Source: Branchipolynoe longqiensis
Taxonomy: Eukaryota; Annelida; Polychaeta; Phyllodocida; Polynoidae
Direction of reading: 5' to 3'
NCBI GenBank assembly: GCA_030323885.1
Contig: CM059186.1
Location: 167,893,417-167,957,416, forward strand
DNA length: 64,000 bases
Made by a program: the position numbers and the translations under genes. Below are positions 1 to 11,925 of this stretch, piece by piece (positions within the stretch are counted from its first letter, which is position 1; each line of letters starts with the position of its first letter). The notes beneath the pieces are model-generated. The model ran no database searches, was not told the DNA's origin, and worked only from the letters and a program-made list of their open reading frames with translations.

Positions 1-269
1 CTGACAAATATAATCACAGCTTGATCACTCTCAGTCTGGGTTGGGTATTCAATAAATTGCAGATAATAATACTGTTTCAAGATATACTAACCATGAATAT
101 TGATATTCGATCATCATTATTTGATTAAATAAAGTTGCGTTGGTCATGTTACTGCCCCTTTAAATCCAATGTCGCAGACAACAAAAAAAGACAGACTGAA
201 GCTGTGTGGAACATTAATACACTCTGGATATATCCCAACCATGGTAAGTTGTCGGTTTTCTTTCTGTAT

Positions 270-408
270 CTAAGTAGATACAGTTGGTTTTCCGGGTAAA
301 TGATTCTATGTCCATCACCAAACCCTATGACGCACCATCTAAGTAGATACAATTGGTTTTCTAGGTAAGTGATTCTATATCCATCACCAAACCCACCCTA
401 TGAGTCGG
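270..408. repeat. Two-copy tandem duplication, 69-bp unit
   Basis: Two diverged head-to-tail copies of a unit beginning TAAGTAGATACA start at 271 and 340. Both contain the block GATTCTAT followed by TCCATCACCAAACCC. No coding potential is visible. Confidence 0.75.
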
Positions 409-462
409 AGTAATGTCGGTGATAACAGCTCACTGCGCATGCTCCGTAGAACAGCTCTATTA

Positions 463-1250
463 CCCCCCCCCCCCCACCACACACACACTTTTATTTGGTA
501 CTGTTCCTCCGTTATTTCCCGTCAACCATATACAATGGCATAGAGAGTCCACATACAAATGTAAAATGTAAAACCAAAATGCACTGGGATTGGTGCGTAC
601 TTCACTGGCAGGTCCAGTGTATTACTAACAACCCCAGACCAACAGCATAATTCATAAGCCCACATAGCTAACCACACTAGAGTAACACTAGAATATTTCT
701 AACAAACTGACATTTATTTACCGCTTGCCTAATTCCAACTGAACAGACCCTACATTAAACTGTACTACAACTTTACCAAATGAATACAGAAGATAACACC
801 TGCTTATATTCTAAATACCATGTAAATACTCACATTAATCTGAGTAATATCGATCTAGTCATATGACACTTCTGTTGCTATGGAACATTTCGGTGACAGA
901 ATCTCATTGTGTTATATGCTGCAAATTGTGTATTGAACAGTTATTTTATACATTGTGCTATAAAGCTTTTTGTATAAATAACCCTAAATTGTAAAATGGC
1001 TGGAAGACCAGTTCTTTGGCACTGACAAAAGACGTATTCAGCACAATAAATATATTTACCAAAAGAACAAAATGGTTACTATATTCTCACACTGGGCCTG
1101 GTTATATAGTTACCACATATTGGTCCTTTTCGGAAACTAAATCAACAGCATAATGACGATTGTAGCTCAAATATTTACTGAGAAGAAAATAATGCTCAAT
1201 CATTGCTGTAAATCAGGCATTTCCAACCGTTCTCATTGTCTCTCAGGTTT
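463..1250. other. Poly-C run and featureless AT-rich DNA
   Basis: A run of 13 C lies at 463-475, followed by a short CA tract. From there to about 1250 I see only AT-rich sequence without recognisable genes, repeats or RNA structure. Confidence 0.6.
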
Positions 1251-1509
1251 AAATCAGTTAGCCAAGAATACGTCTAACAATGAGTCGCATATAATTGAGG
1301 GTTCTAGATTTAGGACGGCGTAGTTGTATAATAAACCATGCCAGAGTCTTGATTGGGACCGTGTTCGAGCTGGACACCAGAAGGCACAGGCCAAAGGGGG
1401 AGACCGGAAGTGAAGTTTCAAGTGCCGGTCTCCAGTGGCATCTACCCTGTAAGAAGCGCGCCTCCTGCGGCCAGGTTTGAAGAGCTCATCTCTGGGAAAC
1501 ACAGGAAGA

Positions 1510-1875
1510 TTGCCTCACACACCTCACTCACACACACACACCTCACTCACACACACACCTCACTCCCACACACACACCTCAATCACACACACCTCACTCA
1601 CACACACCTCACACACACCTCACTCACACGCACTCCTCACTCACACACACCTCACACACATCTCACTCACACACCTCACACACCTCACTCCCACACACAC
1701 ACCTCACTCACACACCTCACTCACACACCTCACTCACACACCTCACTCACACACACACCTCACACACACCTCATTCACACGCACTCCTCACTCACCCACA
1801 CACCTCACGCACCTCACTCACACATACCTCACATACCTCACTCCCACACATACACCTCACACACACACCTTGCCT
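1510..1875. repeat. Compound CA/CTCA microsatellite
   Basis: The tract alternates CACACA runs with CCTCACT blocks. Its long open frames encode only His-Thr-Leu/Ser-Pro repeats and are artefacts of the repeat. Confidence 0.9.
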
Positions 1876-1879
1876 GCAC

Positions 1880-2265
1880 TTACTTCCCTCACTCAGCTCC
1901 AACCCCCACCTCCCCCACACTCCCTCTCCCCACCCCTTCCCCCTCCACACATCTCCTCCCTCACTACCTCCACATCCTCCCACACCCCTCTCTACCTATC
2001 CCACTTCTGAACTTACCCACCTCCCCCCCTCTCCCCACACACTACTCCATCTCCCCCACACACACCCAGTCCACATCGTTGTCTCCTCCCCAACTCCCTG
2101 CCCTCCAAACCGCCCTCTCCCCCTGCCTACCTATCCCTCTCCCCACCCCCTTTCTCCGACCCCCACCTCTCTGACATCACCACCTCTCCTCTCAAGCTAC
2201 CTCTCCCCACTAACTATCCACATCTCCCTACGCAACCCTCTACAGCTCTCCCTCTCTCTATATTT
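1880..2265. repeat. Pyrimidine-rich low-complexity tract
   Basis: The plus strand is almost entirely C and T with CCTCCCC/CTCCCCAC motifs, continuing directly from the CA microsatellite. No unit period is fixed. Confidence 0.8.
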
Positions 2266-2603
2266 CCCACCTGGTCATTTTGTGGGTTAAATCATACATT
2301 TTCAGGAACATATCTGATACGAAAGCCGAGTCACTAGTTTCCCAAGCATGAAAGGTGCCTACGAAATGGCCTTATTTTCTGTTTAAAATGAAGATAATTA
2401 TCTCGATTTGATCCTTCATGCTAAATATAGCGACTATTGCACGCATTTGCCTGATTGTCAGCATCCTCTTGCTGAGTAATGATAGTGAATCATGGTAAGG
2501 ATAGTTAATTATGATACAAGTTCCATGTTATCTCACTGAGGCAGCACTATAACGCCTCGTGTAGTGTGTACAGGGTCCTACTAGCAGCAAGCACTATCAT
2601 GAC

Positions 2604-2693
2604 AGGTGATGCAAATGGGAAATATTGAACCTAGTGGGATGTGAACCCATACTTATTGTCATTTCCGGGACTAGTGCCAGCACCATTAGACTT
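2604..2693 (-). mobile_element. SINE family C fragment (Gln-like head)
   Basis: The stretch GTGATGCAAATGGGAAATATTG and the following degenerate B-box region match the minus-oriented family C copy near 46880. It is diverged and truncated. Confidence 0.45.
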
Positions 2694-2750
2694 TATAGGC
2701 TGATATGTTGGTAAGAGATATAGCATCAGCCATACGTTCACAATGCAGAG

Positions 2751-3472
2751 TGCTTCTAATCATTCTCAAATTCTGAACAGGATATAGAGATAATTGTGTC
2801 AAGTCGACGTAATTTGTAAATTGGCTTTAAACAGTCTAGCTTTCTCGACATAGTTTTATTGTTCCGATAAGCTACTCACGCCTGGTTCCCGTCAGACTCA
2901 GTTCATTGAGATCTCTATCGCCGTGAGTATATTTATCTACAGTAAAGCTTGTTTCATTTAATGACGCCTCTAGAGCACATTGACTTTTATTAGCGGCTAT
3001 TGGACATCAAACATATGGTCATTCTGACATATTTCTTTAGACAAAAACCCGTTGCCACCACATAAGCTGCTCTTTCCGATAAGCAACAATGGATCTTTTA
3101 GATGCACTTTCCCACAGACAGGACATCACATACGACAGCCTTTGATGAACCAATTATGGAATAGCGGTTTGAATGGAAAATATCCCAAACTGCAAATGTG
3201 TCCACTGAGCAGGATTAACAGGATGATTAACACCTTCAGAGGTGGACACTCTACGGCCTGAGCTACGTCCCGCTCCCTGATGTATATGTACAAAGACAAA
3301 TGTTTCTAATAATTCTCAAATTCTGAACAGGATTTAGAGATAATTGGGTCAAGTCGACGTAAGTGGTAAAGTAGCATTAAACATTCCAGCTTTCTCGACA
3401 TCGTTTCATTGTTGCGATAAACTAACCAACACCGGCTCCCCTCACAGTCACTTCAGTAAAATCTCTGCCACC
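2751..3472. repeat. Direct repeat pair (172 bp, 550 bp apart) bracketing a SINE
   Basis: Positions 2751-2922 and 3301-3472 are the same sequence with many substitutions; both contain TCTCAAATTCTGAACAGGAT and CAAGTCGACGTAA. The spacing is exactly 550 bp with little internal slippage. The ends are not TG...CA, so an LTR pair is not indicated. A family D SINE fills most of the interval. A segmental duplication or the ends of an unknown element are both possible. Confidence 0.7.
2949..3276 (-). mobile_element. SINE family D, nearly full length
   Basis: Read on the minus strand, a tRNA-like head with an A-box TAGCTCAGGCCGTAGAG is followed by a body containing CTGTCTGTGGGAAAGTGCAT and ending CATTAAATGAAAC. 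From memory, this body is one of the commonest interspersed repeats in molluscan genomic sequence; that recollection is not verified here. A second copy lies at 35240-35490. Confidence 0.7.
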
Positions 3473-3722
3473 TTGATGTACAGAGAGACATTCCAGGACT
3501 GATAGGGTCTCCTTACGGCCAGTGACACGCCCTATCTGATAAGGTCAGGCAGCCTCGGAGGAATTACCTGCAGCGCCATCTACAGGGTTATTAGGTGACT
3601 TCTATATATCTACCTACACTGTCTATCATGTGGTTGTTGTCTGACCATCTAATTGGATTGCGCACTAACTCTAGTGACTGTAGCAATTCGTTGCGGTAAT
3701 GATGAATCAGGGATGATGTTTA

Positions 3723-4076
3723 GTTTTTTGTTGATTTACGTACTAGCAACATATATGGTCATATCAGGATGGGTCCCGACTTGTGACAGTGCCCACTCAT
3801 CACAACTTTATAGTGCTGTCCCCCTGGGAGACCACACCACCAGCACCATGACTTGATATCCCACTCGGCCACATTATCCTGACACTGAGCCAACCAGTCA
3901 TTGTCCTATCCTAATACCCTGGCAAGAGCCTGGCAAGCAAGCGACAACTATCAATTTTTAAGTCATTGGTTTGACTCGACCAGTGTTCAAACCCACAAAC
4001 CCATGGATTCGGATCCCCAGATCTACCAAAACAGGAGACGGATGCTCAACCCATTCGGCCATCCCATCTGGTCTCA
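3723..4076 (-). mobile_element. SINE family A, full length
   Basis: On the minus strand this begins with a tRNA-like head (GATGGCCGAATGGGTTGAGC A-box, GGTTTGAACAC B-box), continues through the ~250-bp family A body, and ends in TACGTAAATCAACAAAAAA. It is diverged from the better-preserved copies at 41815 and 49844. Confidence 0.8.
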
Positions 4077-4160
4077 GCCTCAGTGATGAAGATCTAAACG
4101 CAGTTGCAGATATGTAATAAAAGTACTTTTAGGGTTAGGCTCTACAAAGATAAACCGTCT

Positions 4161-4491
4161 AGACGGGATGGCCAAATAAGTTAGAGCGTCCATCTCCCAT
4201 GTTGTTTTATCATGGGTTGGTGGGTTCGAACCCATGTCGAGTCAAACCAATGATTTAAACATTTATACTTGTCGCTTCCTAGCCTGGCGCTCAACATTAT
4301 TTGGATAGGGCAAGGACTGGTTGGCTCAGTGTCAGAATAATGTGACTGAGTGGGATATCAGGTGATGGTGCTGGCGGCCTGGTCTTCCAGTAGGGCAGCA
4401 CTATAAAGTCTCCATGAGTGCACACTGTCACTAGTCAGTACCCGTCCTGATCTGACCTTAGATGTTACTAGGACGTAAAACAACAACAAAC
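4161..4491 (+). mobile_element. SINE family A, full length
   Basis: The head begins AGACGGGATGGCC with B-box GGTTCGAACCC, and the tail is GGACGTAAAACAACAACAAAC. It lies 85 bp from an oppositely oriented copy, forming an inverted pair whose transcripts could fold together. Confidence 0.85.
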
Positions 4492-4559
4492 TACCAATAT
4501 ACAATAGGCCTTTTCCAGAAAGGACATATGTTCAGTTGCTCCCACAAGAGAAGTTCAGG

Positions 4560-4920
4560 CCATTGCCGTCAGAGAGCGGGTTGGTGGTGGAATTCCACTA
4601 GTAAACCTTTGTGACAGAGTATTATGCACAATAAGCCGGTAGTCACACCTTTAGTTCTTGCCATTGCCATCAGAGGGCGGGTTGGTGCTATAAATCGCAT
4701 ATAAACCGTTTTGCACAGATAAGACTGCACATGGACCTGCCAATCATAACATCGCTTCGTCCATTACCACCAGAGGGGAGGGTGTCTGTGGAAATCCTCT
4801 ATACACCTTTTTGTCCGCAGAGAATACTTCACACTCAGCTGATTGTGACATTTAGTTTCACCCATTACCATCAGTAGGCGGGCTGGTTGTGGAAATCCTC
4901 TAATGATCATCTTGGAGTTA
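4560..4920. repeat. Tandem repeat, ~101-bp unit, 3.6 copies
   Basis: Units starting CCATTGCC or CCATTACC begin at 4560, 4661, 4761 and 4862. The best-conserved part of each is the block around CATCAGAGGGCGGGTTGG; the rest has drifted. Confidence 0.85.
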
Positions 4921-4950
4921 GTAAACATATGAGTGTACTACTCATCTATC

Positions 4951-5584
4951 TAGGAGCACACTGGAAATGGCTGCCAAGGCATGGAATGTGCAAACGGTGA
5001 AAGAAAAACAAATCCCTGACCTAAAAACGTACAAAAAATATCTGTGCAAAATAAAAACTGGGAACCCCAACTGAACTGCACCACAAGGGGGCAGGTGATA
5101 TGTCACGGCCCACCAATTGGACAGCCCAGGGCGGTATAACCGGAAATATAAAAGCCAGATAACATATCCAACAACAATATAAATCAAATCAATTTCAAAC
5201 AAACATAACTCAACCACCTATTAGGTACAAGCCTATGGACATGTAAATACAATAGGCTAGTATAGAATTAAGTAGAAAAAAGTGGAAAACTCTTCCCAAG
5301 AAAACCCCAAAACACTAACATAGAACCTTGAGAAAACACCTAGCATAGTAATAGGAATAGAACAACAATACAATGCCAAGAGGGCCCAAAGAAACTAACA
5401 TAGCCTACTAAGCGTACCAACATACTATCTATCTGCTACTGAAATGCAGACAATCAAATAACTTATCAGCAGCTACTGTTTGGTAAGACAACACCAACAC
5501 TACAGCTGGCCAGCATTGAAAACAAGGCTGGGTACCCAGGCTTACATGCTATGGACAGAATAAATACAGCCTCAATAAAAAAAA
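4951..5584 (+). mobile_element. LINE 3' end, family E copy 1
   Basis: A 35-codon open stretch at 4967-5074, ending in TGA, is followed by ~500 bp of non-coding sequence and an A-rich terminus after CAGCCTCAATAAAA. Copies at 44321-44904 and 57804-58115 share the terminus. The peptide pattern RSTLEMAAK.W...PDLKTYK resembles the extreme C-terminus of LINE ORF2 proteins. That assignment is inference; the repeat relationship is directly visible. Confidence 0.6.
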
Positions 5585-5589
5585 TCACA

Positions 5590-6070
5590 ACAAATCTAGT
5601 ATACTTCCAAACTAAATTAAAATAGTTTCAATAGGACAAATCTTATTAACATAGGCACACAGAAAGAAACTTTAGTTGTTTTTTGGTCAACTATAATTTA
5701 ATATTGCACTTTCCAGCAAAGGTCTATCGATTGCATCTTGAGTAGGGGATTGTATAGTGATGTGGCAGCTTCTGTGAAGAAACTTATTTGATTATCAGAA
5801 TGATGGCAGCTTCAGCTCAAACGTGGTAGTCGTGGTTTCATTTCTGCCCGCAAAGCATTTATCGCTCTTTGCACCTGAATCCCTATATAAACAATCACAG
5901 AAAGGACCCAACATTACATCACACGAGCCCAGACTGCTGCTCTATATTCTACATAGCGCAGGTCACCATTCTTCAAATGGGTATCCCAGCCCAAAATATA
6001 TTAAGAAAATCATGCAGACATTTAAAAAAAAGTAGAAAGTATGTTTCCATTCATCGGAAACATCGAGGGA
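5590..6070. other. No feature recognised
   Basis: This is AT-rich sequence with short spurious open frames only. I see no repeat relationship to the rest of the window. Confidence 0.5.
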
Positions 6071-6075
6071 TGCTT

Positions 6076-6300
6076 AGAATATTGTAATAGTCTGCACTGC
6101 CCTCTCAGACAAGCGACCATATCAACAGGTGCACGTGGATAGGGTGATGCCATCAGGGAGTCTGACTGGTGTAATGGCTAGTGCAATAGTGCCGAATGCA
6201 AGATGTGCTGGTTCGAATCCTGCTCTAGGCGCACTGTTTCCCATGTTCATCACCCGCATGACAATATCTACCCTGTGTGATACTAAGACCACAGCTCATA
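6076..6300 (+). mobile_element. SINE family C copy
   Basis: The head carries an A-box TGGTGTAATGGCTAG, which resembles tRNA-Gln, and a B-box GGTTCGAATCC. It is followed by the family motif TTTCCCATGTTCATCACCC. The leading CTGCACTGCCCTCTCAGACAAG is shared with other copies. Confidence 0.7.
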
Positions 6301-6574
6301 ATAATCATGGTATCGTCTTGCTCAAAGGAATAAAACAACTTCAGGAAAATAAATACTTTGGTTATTGGCCAAGAGGATTTGCATTTGGTTATTATTGCAA
6401 CTGAGATGTTCATGTATCTACCAACAAATTGTACTGAACGGCCAGAAGACCATTGCTCTGGGAATAAACTACATTTTAGTGTTTTTCTTAAAGATATGAA
6501 GTTAAGGTGCAAATTAAGCTTCCTTCTTGAACTTTTTAATTAAGCGCTAAATACACTGAAGACGGTAATGCTGA

Positions 6575-6670
6575 CGCTGCACTTAGATACCCGTTACGTC
6601 CGGTGTGCTACTTTAGACACCCCGCACTTCCGGTTTGCTGCGTAAGACACCCTGTCCTTCCGGTGTTCTG
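6575..6670. repeat. Short tandem repeat, ~33-36 bp, 3 copies
   Basis: Three consecutive units carry ...CTTCCGGT(G/T)TGCTGC preceded by AGACACCC. They are diverged from each other. Confidence 0.6.
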
Positions 6671-6972
6671 CTTTATCGGCCAGTACACAACCATATGCAG
6701 TCCTTTATAGACCGGTTTTTATGACCACTTTAAGATAGTGGCCCTCGTGAGTTTACGACGTTGGTGCGTACATTCCCCACTAGGGGAGCTGTGTGCAGGA
6801 TGTGGTGCTAGTGCATGCAGGGGTCATTAATAACTCGCCCCGCTCTCAGGGCAGCGCGTCGTACTAATGACCCCATCACGGCAGGTTTACCATGATACTG
6901 ATATCTACTTAATGCGCATGTATCAAGTATGATATTGCGCTAAGTTTACTACAGCCTTTTATGATATTATTG

Positions 6973-7160
6973 TGGGGAGTGATGAAAGCGGGAAATATTT
7001 TGCATAGAGCGGGACTCGAACCCACATATCTTTGCAATCCGGGTCAGTGTGCTAACCCTTACATCACTTAGGCTTTCTGAACTGACAACTCTACCCACAC
7101 CTACCTGTCTATGCGGCGCCTTGCCTGAGAGGTCAATGCAGGTTAGTACACTCATCCCCC
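6973..7160 (-). mobile_element. SINE family C copy
   Basis: On the minus strand a Gln-like A-box and a perfect B-box GGTTCGAGTCC precede GCAAAATATTTCCCGCTTTCATCAC. The distal plus-strand side carries CTTGCCTGAGAGGTCAATGC, as in the copies near 46680 and 6090. Confidence 0.7.
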
Positions 7161-7429
7161 TGGAATTGTAAGTGTGTTAATGCTTACAATTACATAACTA
7201 CAGGCAATCCACTTACATATACATACACAGGGTAGGTCCAACAACCATACAGCGCGTAGTGTGTGTCGTCTAACTCTAGTCTTGTCATGTGGTATGTTGT
7301 GTCATGTGACTAATGTTTGGAGTTGTGTCAGGAGAGCCGGGTGTTGTGTTGTGTCATGTGTGTGTCGTCCACTTCCTGTTTGACCATACGTTATGTTATG
7401 TTATCTGATTCTTATCTGGTCAGGGTCAT

Positions 7430-8020
7430 CAAAGTGCGGGGTGCAGGCACTCAGCACCAGACTGAGCGCGGGGACAAGAGGCGGGCAGTCGGACACTTAG
7501 ATATGAGGCGGACAAACATACAGGAAGCATGCACGCAGCACCAGCCTGGCAGCGGACAGAGGGGGCGGATAGACAGACAGGGGATGGGCACTTACATAGG
7601 AGGCGGACTGTGTGACACATACAGGAAGCACGCACTCAGCACCAGCCTGGCAGCGGACAGAGGGGGCGGATAGACATACATGGGATGGACACTTAGATAG
7701 GAGGTGGACAGTGAGACGATAGGGGACACTTAGACAGGAGAGGCACACTCAGCAGCAGCCTGAGAGCGGACAGAGGGGTGCGGATAGTCGGACAGCGGGC
7801 AGTTACTGGGAAAGGGTGCGAAGATTCAGAGTGGGAACAGGCACTGAGAAAGGAGGCGGGGACTCAGACAGGAGGCGGACATTGAGACAGGAGGCGGACA
7901 CTCACATAAGAGGCATACACTAAGACGGGAGGCAACAGTTCAGACAGGAATGGAACACACAGACACAGGAGGCTGACACACCGACAAGGGGCGGACACAT
8001 GGACAGGAGGCAGACGCACT
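7430..8020. repeat. GGAGGCGGAC-type minisatellite, left of LTR element
   Basis: Irregular units of GACAGGAGGCGGACACT are interspersed with a larger duplicated block (about 7453-7560 and 7635-7740) containing CAGCACCAGCCTGGCAGCGG. The same unit resumes at 12721, so the LTR retrotransposon at 8021-12720 inserted inside this array. Confidence 0.85.
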
Positions 8021-8151
8021 TGTAATGATCACGAACCGACTCTACACAATGACGTCTAGTTTCATAATGGTTTATTCAGGTTCCGCGCAGTCGGCGCTGC
8101 TGGCCCCTTCAGGGTTTCGGTGTTGGGTGCTCGCGTCATACATACATTACA
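8021..8151 (-). repeat. 3' LTR of the gypsy element
   Basis: The 131-bp repeat begins TGTAATGATCA and ends ACATACATTACA on the plus strand, giving TG...CA ends. It carries AATAAA on the minus strand. It pairs with 12590-12720 with 8 substitutions and no indels. Confidence 0.95.
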
Positions 8152-8163
8152 TCTCCCTTTTTT
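8152..8163 (-). other. Polypurine tract of the gypsy element
   Basis: Minus-strand AAAAAAGGGAGA directly abuts the 3' LTR, the position expected for the plus-strand DNA primer. The 550 bp between it and the end of pol contains no recognisable gene. Confidence 0.85.
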
Positions 8164-8701
8164 ACATTGTATTGAAAAGCACAATAAGATATCGATTAGT
8201 TTACCTCTCGATGGTCAGGACTTCCGAAGAGTGGAAGTAACAGTCCGTCGTGCCGTTGTCCATTTCTGAGAACTTTAGTTTTTTTATGGTGTATCCCGAC
8301 TTACCCAGTCCCGGCTGGCGCGCAGGCACAGCCCTATTTCCCTCCGAAGGTAGCCCCTAAATCGGCCTGTTAAATGTAGCGCATTGCACATTGTTGTTTC
8401 TGATATGCCTTCTTTGGACGTGTGTCCTTTCATGGATATTTTGTAATTGTTTATAACATGTAATGCATGCACATTTTATCTTGTTCTTTTCACTTTGCGG
8501 TTTGCATTTTTTAGAAGATTCAATCAATTTCCCCTGATCAATCGATCTTGCGGTTATGCAAGTTGCAAAGTTATATACATTGGTACATAATAACATTTGA
8601 ATTTGTGTCTGTACATAATAACCATTTGACCTTGTGTATATTCCTTTCCGCACATGTGTACCTACCCGCAGATGTAGGTCGCGGTCTGACATGTTTATTA
8701 C

Positions 8702-11674
8702 CTACTGATACGTTAGCCTTTGTAGTGGTTTTACTTTCCGCCCGTACCTCGTTGCATATGAACTTTGTACCCTGATCTCACTGGCTCTATCGGTTTGGGC
8801 ACTTTGTTGTGTGTGCGAGTTGGGTTGTTCAATGTTCTGATTATTTTTCTTTGTCTGGAATATATGTTTTCGGTTTTGTACTAGGTTATGATTGTTACGG
8901 TTCCGTACTATGTATTTTCTTGTCTCGTTGTCGCCCGCCTTTTCTATCACCCCTGGGGCCCATTTCCCTTTGTGGGTCAGATACCTCATGTGTTGTCCGG
9001 TCTTTATTATGTTGTGACTCTTTCCTGCATGGCGTTCGTAGCGCTGCTTTTGTTTTATTTGTACATTGCGGATTTGTCGTTTTGCTCCTCTAGTCACTTT
9101 AGGTTTTAATTGTTGTGCTATTGTTGGCAGTTTTGAACGTAGCTTTCTACTCATCAGCAGTTGTGCTGGTGATGCATCTACATCTGCCAGCGGCGTGTTT
9201 CTGTAGTTTAGTAGGAACAAATTGTAGTCTTTTGACTCTGTCATTGCTTTTTTAATCATTTTTTTTACTGTTTGTATATGCCTTTCGGCTTGTCCGTTAC
9301 TTTGTGGAAAGTGTGGACTCGAAAACGTAATTTTGAATCCATATTGTTCTCCGAATTTTGTGTATTCATCCCCTGCAAATTAAGGACCATTGTCAGACAC
9401 TACGTTTTCTGGAATGCCGTGCCGACCGAATACTTGCTTCATTGCTCTAATTACTGCGCTGCTTGTTGTTGTCTGTAACTCTACCACTTCTGGATATTTT
9501 GACCAGTAATCTACGATTAATAGGTATGTTTGGTTGCCTATTTGGAACAAATCAGCCCATATTTTGCTGAATGGTGAGCATGGTATCTCGTGTGATGTTA
9601 AGGGTTCACTGTGTTGTCTGTTCCTGTATTGTTGGCATAATGTGCATCTTGTAATTTTGTCTTCTAGCTGTGTCTGCCTGCCTGGCCAAAATATGTGTTC
9701 TCTTGCTAGTCATTTACTTTTGATTATTCCCTGGTGTGTTTCGTGCAACCTTGTTAACATCTCATTTTGCAGTTTTGTCGTTATTATTATTATGTTACCT
9801 TTCAGTAGTACCCCATTGGTCGTAGTTATTTTGTGACGGAACGTATGGAATGGCGTTACACATTTTGGTTTTGAGGTTTTGTCTTCTGGCCATCCGTTCT
9901 CAACTACTTTGATTACTTCACTTAACACTTTGTCTTTGTTTGTTTCTTTTGCAATGTCCTTAAGGCCCCCTTGTACTAAGTCTATTGCTGCTAATGTGAT
10001 GTCTGTGTCGAACAGCCGCTCAGGTCCTGTCTTGTCGCTGTGGTCTCTCGACAGGGGATCGGCAACATACATATTACAACCCTTTAATTGGACCAGTTCT
10101 AGGTTGTAATTCAATAAACGCATTCTCATGCGGTGCATGCATGCAGAAAGTTGGTGCATTGGTTTATTGACAATTGATACCAGCGGTTTATGATCTGTTT
10201 CGACCCATACCTTCTTTCCGAATATGTAGTTATGGAATGTTGTGCAACCGAAACAGATTGCTAAGAGCTCTTTATCGATCACCGCATAGCTGCTTTGGGT
10301 GTCGTCTAGCGCTTTTGATGCCATTGCTATCGGCCTGCCTTCTTGCAACAGTCCAGCTCCGAGCCCTGACTTGGAGGCATCAACTTGGAGAGTTATCTCT
10401 TTATCTATGTAATAAAACCTCAGGACAGGTGCTTTCGTGATCATTTTCTTCAGATTATCGAATGCATTTTATTGTGATTCGTGCCAATGCCATGCCGTTT
10501 CTTTTACTGTCAGAATGTGTAGTGGTTTCGTTAGTTCTGCTAGATTGGGCATGAATTTTGCTACGTAGGCTACCATACCTAAAAATCTTTGTACAGCCTG
10601 TTTGTTGGTGGGTGTGGGCATGTCTGTTATTGCCTGGACTCTCTCATTGCTTGGTTTTACCCCTTCTGCCAAAATGATGTGACCTACGTAACTGACACTT
10701 GTTTTACCAATTCTAGATTTGTCTGGATTTAAGGTTAATCCAACCTCTTGTGCCCATTCTAGGACAGCTCTGAGATTTTCGTTGTGCTCGGTTATTGTTT
10801 TCCCGTAGACCAAAATGTTGTCTGTAATTACGTTAACTCCCTTCAAATCATGCAGAATTTTATTCATTTCGTATATGAAAATATCCCCCGCGGTTTTAAT
10901 GCCAAATGGTAGTCTTGTGTATCTAAACCTGCCCCATGGGGTGTTAAACATGCATAATTTCAAGCTTTTGATGTCTAGCTGAATCTGCCAGTAACCATTT
11001 TTTGCATCAAGGACTGAGAAGTATTTTGCATGGTCTAACTTTGCTATGACCTCCTCCCCAGTACGTGTCGGGTATGGTCCCCCCTGAATTGCTTTTGTAG
11101 TAGTCTGAACTTTGTTTAGTCTGGTTGGATCTAAACAAACTCTGATTTTGTCTTTCTTTCTGACCACTGTTATTGAATTGACCCATGGCATAGGTTCTGT
11201 CTCTTCCACTATTACTCCTAGCTTCATCATTCAGTCTAATTCTGCCTTTACCTTGTTTTCAATGGCATGTGGTGCCCGTCTGGGCAGATCAATGAATGGT
11301 TGAACTGTATTGTCTGTGTATATCTTAGCATCTACCTTAATCATCCCCAGACCCGTGAACACATCGTTAAATGTCTTTACTCTGTTCTGGGAATCACTGA
11401 TGTATTTTTTCTCCTCCATCTGGACACTGTCAATGCGTGATAGGATGCGTAGCCGGACACATGCCTCCTTGCCAAGGATGGGGCATCCTGTCTCTGTCAC
11501 TTGGAACCGGAGCCACTGGTCCCACACTAGCAGCGATGTCTCTCCTCTCAGCACTATCTTCTCACTGGAGTAGGTTACTTGATTCTGCTGAATACATTCA
11601 TTGGAATGATGTTCGCTTCCGAACCAGTATTGAATTGTATAGCGACTGGTCCCACAGACATCTCGGCAAACCAC
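8702..11674 (-). pseudogene. pol remnant: protease end, RT, RNase H, integrase
   Basis: Four open segments (11674-11231, 11230-10469, 10444-9710, 9259-8702) lie in one reading frame and are separated by in-frame stops, so pol was one long ORF damaged by nonsense mutations. RT motifs SVLDAKNGYWQ and FNTPWGRFRYTRLPFG are clear. The catalytic [YV].DD box reads VITDNILVYG, with the second Asp replaced by Asn. RNase H retains LQVDAS, IDKELLA, TDHKPL and VADPLSR. Integrase shows an HH start, WADLFQIGNQTYLLIVDYWSK, VSDNGP (followed by an in-frame TAA) and FPQSNGQAERH. A basic C-terminal tail follows. Upstream it overlaps the nucleocapsid/protease frame by 100 nt in a -1 relation. Confidence 0.92.
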
Positions 11675-11925
11675 AAATCGCTTGCCTTGATGCCGTCTGT
11701 CTCTATGGCTCCCATGAACAGGTCAAATTCCGGGTTCTCGAATTCCCTTTCGTCGTCTTCCTCATATTCATTGAGGACTATTTCGTTTATGCTTGTGGTT
11801 TTGCTCTGGCACACCTTTGCGAAATGTCCTATCTTTTTGCACGCCGAGCATGATTTGCCTTTGGCGGGGCATGTGTCGCGACCATTTCGGTGAGCATAAC
11901 CGCACCATGCACAACTGGCACGCAT
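11575..11925 (-). pseudogene. Nucleocapsid zinc knuckles and protease N-terminal half
   Basis: The peptide has two Cys/His clusters: an atypical CAWCGYAHRNGRDTC, and a canonical CX2CX4HX4C knuckle CSACKKIGHFAKVC. This is the layout of mag-type gag-pol polyproteins. The aspartic protease active-site triad reads FNTGSEANIIP, with Asn in place of the catalytic Asp. The frame matches gag upstream, but stops separate the two. The protease continues in the -1 frame of pol, so the frame change falls inside the protease domain, which looks like a mutation more than a programmed shift. Confidence 0.88.

Noticed and set aside
1353..2174. 273-codon His/Thr/Ser/Pro frame
   Set aside because: It is the direct translation of the CA/CTCA microsatellite and CT-rich tract; overlapping frames are open too.
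8152..8701. Envelope gene of the gypsy element
   Set aside because: No long ORF, signal peptide or fusion-like segment; the region is the 3' untranslated part.
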